Below, one piece after another: positions 61,481 through 64,000 of a stretch of DNA of 64,000 bases (position 1 is its first letter; the number at the start of each line of letters is the position of its first letter). The stretch comes from Helichrysum umbraculigerum. Taxonomy: Eukaryota; Streptophyta; Magnoliopsida; Asterales; Asteraceae. The DNA lies in assembly GCA_949592205.1 (NCBI GenBank), contig CATIUR010000005.1, positions 131,930,777 through 131,994,776 on the forward strand. Reading direction: 5' to 3'. The notes beneath the pieces were generated by a model. It did no database searches, had not been told where the DNA came from, and was given only the letters and a program-made list of their open reading frames with translations. The translations under genes were made by a program, and so were the position numbers.

Positions 61481-62195
61481 AGAGATGACAATGGATCGGA
61501 TATGAATCGGATGTAGCTATATCCGCATCCATATCCATTTAATTTTCACCATCCACATCCATATTCATATCCATTATAATTTATTTAATCCATCCACATC
61601 AATATCCACCGGGTGAAACGAATTAATGGATAATAGAAATTTTTTTGTCAAAGATAATTAAACGTTCAGATACATCAAAACATTTCATTTATGACAAATA
61701 AAAGTGTTATAGAACGTTTTCAAATGTTAGTATTTCAGAATAATACGTATACAATGTTCATTTCTAGACATATTTATTAGAATTTTTTTACGAAGAAAGT
61801 TTAAATTGACATTAGATTTAAGATGAATAAAAATGTCTAATGCCATACTTAAATGATGAAATAGACATATTTTCATAAACACTTGGTAACTTATTCATGT
61901 CAAGTAAAACGGTATAAGAAAATAATACAAAAATAGATAAAATTTGTGAAGTATTTCAGACAAATGGACATTGAGGTATATAGTATACCTAGTTAATAAT
62001 TAAAACTTATATAATTTCGGGTTAATGGATGAAATCCATGGATGAAAACTTTCCATCCACATCCGATCCATTAAACATCCATATCCATATCCGTATCCGA
62101 TATTCGTCCATTTACTTCGTCCGTATCCATCAATAATGGATGGATCGGGTGGATATCCAGTGGATCGGATGAATCGGGTTGAAGTTGTCCCTCTT
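61481..62195. mobile_element. Inverted-repeat element rich in GGATCGG / CCATCCACAT motifs
   Basis: About 715 bp starting AGAGATGACAATGGATCGG and ending CGGGTTGAAGTTGTCCCTCTT. The outer ~130 bp on each side are imperfect inverted repeats built of GGATCGGATATG- and CATCCATATCC-type motifs, around an AT-rich centre with no ORF. It resembles the widespread plant non-autonomous TIR elements of this composition. Flanks share only 5 of 8 bases, so the superfamily is uncertain. Confidence 0.65.
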
Positions 62196-63307
62196 ATTCA
62201 CATCCCCGATATATGTTAGCATATTGAACGTCACAAACTCTTAATAGTCAAAGAACATGTGATTTTAGGACTCGATGTGTTGACTCTATCCACAATCACC
62301 GATACAACCCCTTGACTTTAAAGCAAACATGTATGTGGCATTATTTTTGATTGCCAACATTGAAATTAGATGTCGTGCTATTCCTTCAGTTTATGTTCAC
62401 ATTCTACATTTGTGTTTTCAAATTACTTCGTACATATTTTCAAGGGAGTTGATATATACAATAATTTTTTTGATTGCATATATCAAATTTTATGCATTAT
62501 AATGTGTACAGTACAATACTATAATACATAATTTTGGTGTAAGTAACATAGCATTTCGTTGTATTTATGATTGTCCTATTTTTAAGAATAAAACTCAATT
62601 TATCTAGGAAAAAAAAAAATTTAATTTGTAAATGTTAAAAAAAGTAGCTCTCGAATAATTAAGATTTACATGGATATATGTGAGCTTTTCTATATAATTT
62701 GAATTGAATTGAAAGGGAAGGTTGATGATTTAAACCAGTGTAACATAATCAAAGTGTAAAATTAAGATTCATTTTCTAAGAAATTAATCATCATTTTATA
62801 TGTATTTAGGTTATGTTTTGTAAAAAGATATTACGAATGAATCTAGATTTTGAGATAAGTGTTGTTAACAACGTACACAAATAATTAGATGATGTTAGCT
62901 TTAGTGCGACGATATACTATGGTGTACATGTTAAAAAGTTTAACGGTAAAAGATATAAAATTTAAATGATTTTCGTGAATAACATTTAATATTGTTCCAT
63001 TATACATGCTCGTTATCCCTTTTTATCATAAAAAAATTACCAAATTAGATCATACAATTAATAACATAGATTTATTCTTATTTTTCTAATTGATAGTATA
63101 CTATAGTACGGAGTATTATTTATTTCTCTCTCTTCTGATGGGCCCATGTTAATGGCGGATCCTGAGCCATAAGCCCAATACAGGCAACTCAAATATTCAC
63201 GAGTAATCACTAATCACCATCAAACTTATGGGCTATGGCCACCCACCCTTTTATTTGTGTGACCGTTTATAGGTTTTACCCTTTTATTTTTTGATTTAAT
63301 CAAAATA
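62196..63307. other. Intergenic, nothing called
   Basis: AT-rich with no ORF of interest, no splice-bounded exon and no clear transposon end. Confidence 0.5.
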
Positions 63308-63676
63308 TTAGGGTGAGTTTAGTTGTGGAAAAAAGGGATAGTTTTCTAGAAAATTTTTTCAAGAAAAGTGGAAAACTGGAAAACGCGTTCAAAATGAATT
63401 TTTTTAAGAAAATTTTCCAAGAAAATGGAAAGTCCACTTTTCCAAAATATAACTTGGAGGTGGAAAACAAGTTCCCCTCACTTTTTCAAATTTTCCTTTA
63501 TAAACTTCCTCCATACTTTTCCAAAATTTTCAAGATATAACTAGTTTTCCAAAATCCACTTTTTCAACATTTGAACGCGTTTTCTAAATTTTCAACACTT
63601 TTCTAGAAAATGATTTTCCTTAGAAAATTGGAAATAGAAAATTATGAAAAATTTTCCACAACTAAACGCACCCTAA
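63308..63676. mobile_element. MITE with 25-bp terminal inverted repeats
   Basis: 369 bp. The left end TTAGGGTGAGTTTAGTTGTG (continuing GAAAA) matches the reverse complement of the right end with one mismatch in 25. The interior is made of AAATTTTCC/GGAAAATTTT-like inverted sequence, so the whole element can fold back. The 75-codon ORF across it is not a gene. Only TA is clearly shared at the borders, so the superfamily is left open. Confidence 0.85.
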
Positions 63677-64000
63677 CTTTAGAGAGTTTGTTGAAAAATA
63701 ACATAATAAACACCTTAGTTCAAACAAACCCTTGAACCAAATCTTCTATATGAAACCATTTTCAATGGAAAGACGCTTGTAGTCTGATACGCACTACATT
63801 TGTGTTGATTTTCGATATACATACATTAGACATTTTTACACACACATTATAACTTACAAAAACTTAAATAAGTACGTACATAACGATAGTGAAAAATGTA
63901 GAATTTAATACATTTTCATATCATTAACCTTCACGATTGTATAACTATTAAATGCGGTTATCACTTTAGAACAAGTACATTCAATGCTTCCCACACATGC
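63677..64000. other. Right-end intergenic sequence
   Basis: AT-rich, nothing recognised. Confidence 0.5.

Overview
This window looks like nuclear DNA of a eudicot, probably an Asteraceae species. It is AT-rich and spliced, and it is dominated by long-LTR Ty3/gypsy chromoviruses of the Tekay/Del type, with LINE, SINE and MITE insertions. The family placement is an inference from element style. Only two genes look intact. One is a 23-exon gene for a bifunctional 6-phosphofructo-2-kinase/fructose-2,6-bisphosphatase (43387-49653, +). The other is an intronless ATL-type RING-H2 E3 ligase gene (56805-57572, +).

Layout. (1) 1-1007 and 11678-16337 are one old locus carrying minus-strand fragments of unrelated genes (casein kinase I-like, U2AF35-like and unidentified exons). 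(2) It is split by E1, a young full-length minus-strand retrotransposon (1008-11672; TSD TTATT) with an intact 1485-aa Gag-Pol and an extra coiled-coil ORF ahead of gag. (3) 16338-41780 is a four-level nest with exact 5-bp target duplications at every level. Solo LTR S5 (TSD GAGTG) holds E4, a gag-only non-autonomous element (18442-40393, TSD AGTTT). E4's 5' LTR holds E2, a gag-pol element (20779-33797, TSD CACTC). E2's integrase region holds solo LTR S3 (26919-30615, TSD ATTGT). (4) 41786-43386 holds MITE-like sequence, a possible organellar insert and the 5' region of F2KP. (5) 43387-49653 is F2KP. (6) 49654-56800 is intergenic DNA with a hAT-like MITE, a LINE with a 636-aa RT ORF, and a LINE 3' fragment with a 15-bp TSD. 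(7) The ATL gene follows. (8) 58315-61385 is a tRNA-derived SINE with a 15-bp TSD, split by solo LTR S6 (58541-61331). (9) Two more TIR elements lie towards the right end.

Main discovery candidate. The six different LTR types (E1, E2, S3, E4, S5, S6) share the same internal landmarks although most of their sequence differs. These are a GTGAGT motif, then a multi-helix inverted-repeat element, then a short hairpin ending about 23-28 nt before an AG|G. The hairpin arms differ in every family (for example CAACC/GGTTG, TCAACA/TGTTGA, CAGCT/AGCTG, TAAGCA/TGCTTA) while pairing is kept. The upstream element also keeps its stems with compensatory changes. This suggests an undescribed selected RNA structure, possibly inside a leader intron carried in the LTR. 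E4 has no pol, yet shares a nearly identical ~190-bp post-PBS leader with E1 despite a different LTR, which suggests mobilisation in trans.

All alignments, exon joins and divergence counts were made by eye.
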